Positions 5,436 to 5,446 of a stretch of 5,446 nt of DNA are shown here, piece after piece. The stretch is taken from the NCBI GenBank assembly GCA_041488455.1, contig JBGPPG010000175.1:1-5446 (forward strand), written 5' to 3'. Both the position numbers and the translations under genes were made by a program. The notes under the pieces are model-generated. The model ran no database searches. It was not told the DNA's origin and worked only from the letters and a program-made list of their open reading frames with translations. Position 1 is the stretch's first letter. Each line of letters begins with the position of its first letter. This stretch comes from DASQPE01 sp041488455. Its GTDB lineage: Bacteria > Gemmatimonadota > Gemmatimonadetes > Gemmatimonadales > GWC2-71-9.

Positions 5436-5446
5436 CCCGTCCGACA

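Overview
The window is a stretch of chromosome from a GC-rich bacterium. Codons end mostly in G or C, several starts are GTG or TTG, and genes are packed with overlapping stop/start codons. The gene content and the style of NadE would fit a soil or sediment lineage such as Gemmatimonadota, Rokubacteria or Myxococcota-like bacteria. This placement is inference; there is no rRNA or other phylogenetic marker here.

Layout. On the minus strand at the left edge, a crcB/fluC fluoride channel gene (733-344) is followed after 11 bases by a DUF190 PII-like gene (from 332) that runs off the window. A 33-base divergent gap separates crcB from nadE (767-2581, plus strand), a two-domain glutamine-dependent NAD+ synthetase. 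After nadE comes a palindromic repeat element (about 2587-2676). Then follows a tight plus-strand cluster of five genes: a hotdog acyl-CoA thioesterase (2695-3159), a patatin-like serine hydrolase (3156-3992), a CBS-domain protein (4049-4456), a DUF2203 protein (4456-4878) and a four-helix membrane protein resembling DUF2269/CopD-type proteins (4875-5321). Three of the four internal junctions overlap by 1 or 4 bases, so the cluster is probably one transcript with translational coupling. A second copy of the repeat element (about 5328-5427), ending in a T6 tract, closes the cluster and looks like its terminator.

How the genes may work together. CrcB plus DUF190 is a familiar pairing: a fluoride exporter with a putative regulatory partner. 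NadE makes NAD+ using glutamine as nitrogen donor. The thioesterase and patatin both act on acyl esters or thioesters, so the five-gene cluster may have a lipid-related or membrane-related role, but the CBS, DUF2203 and membrane proteins give no defined function.

The most unusual non-coding feature is the pair of repeat elements. Each has arms made of tandem 7-base units (consensus GTGAACA) that reverse polarity around an unrelated GC-rich core, joined by GG...CC. Each begins 5-6 bases after a stop codon. They form long, register-shifting hairpins and look like members of a dispersed intergenic repeat family. No gene-free stretch longer than about 125 bases exists in the window.
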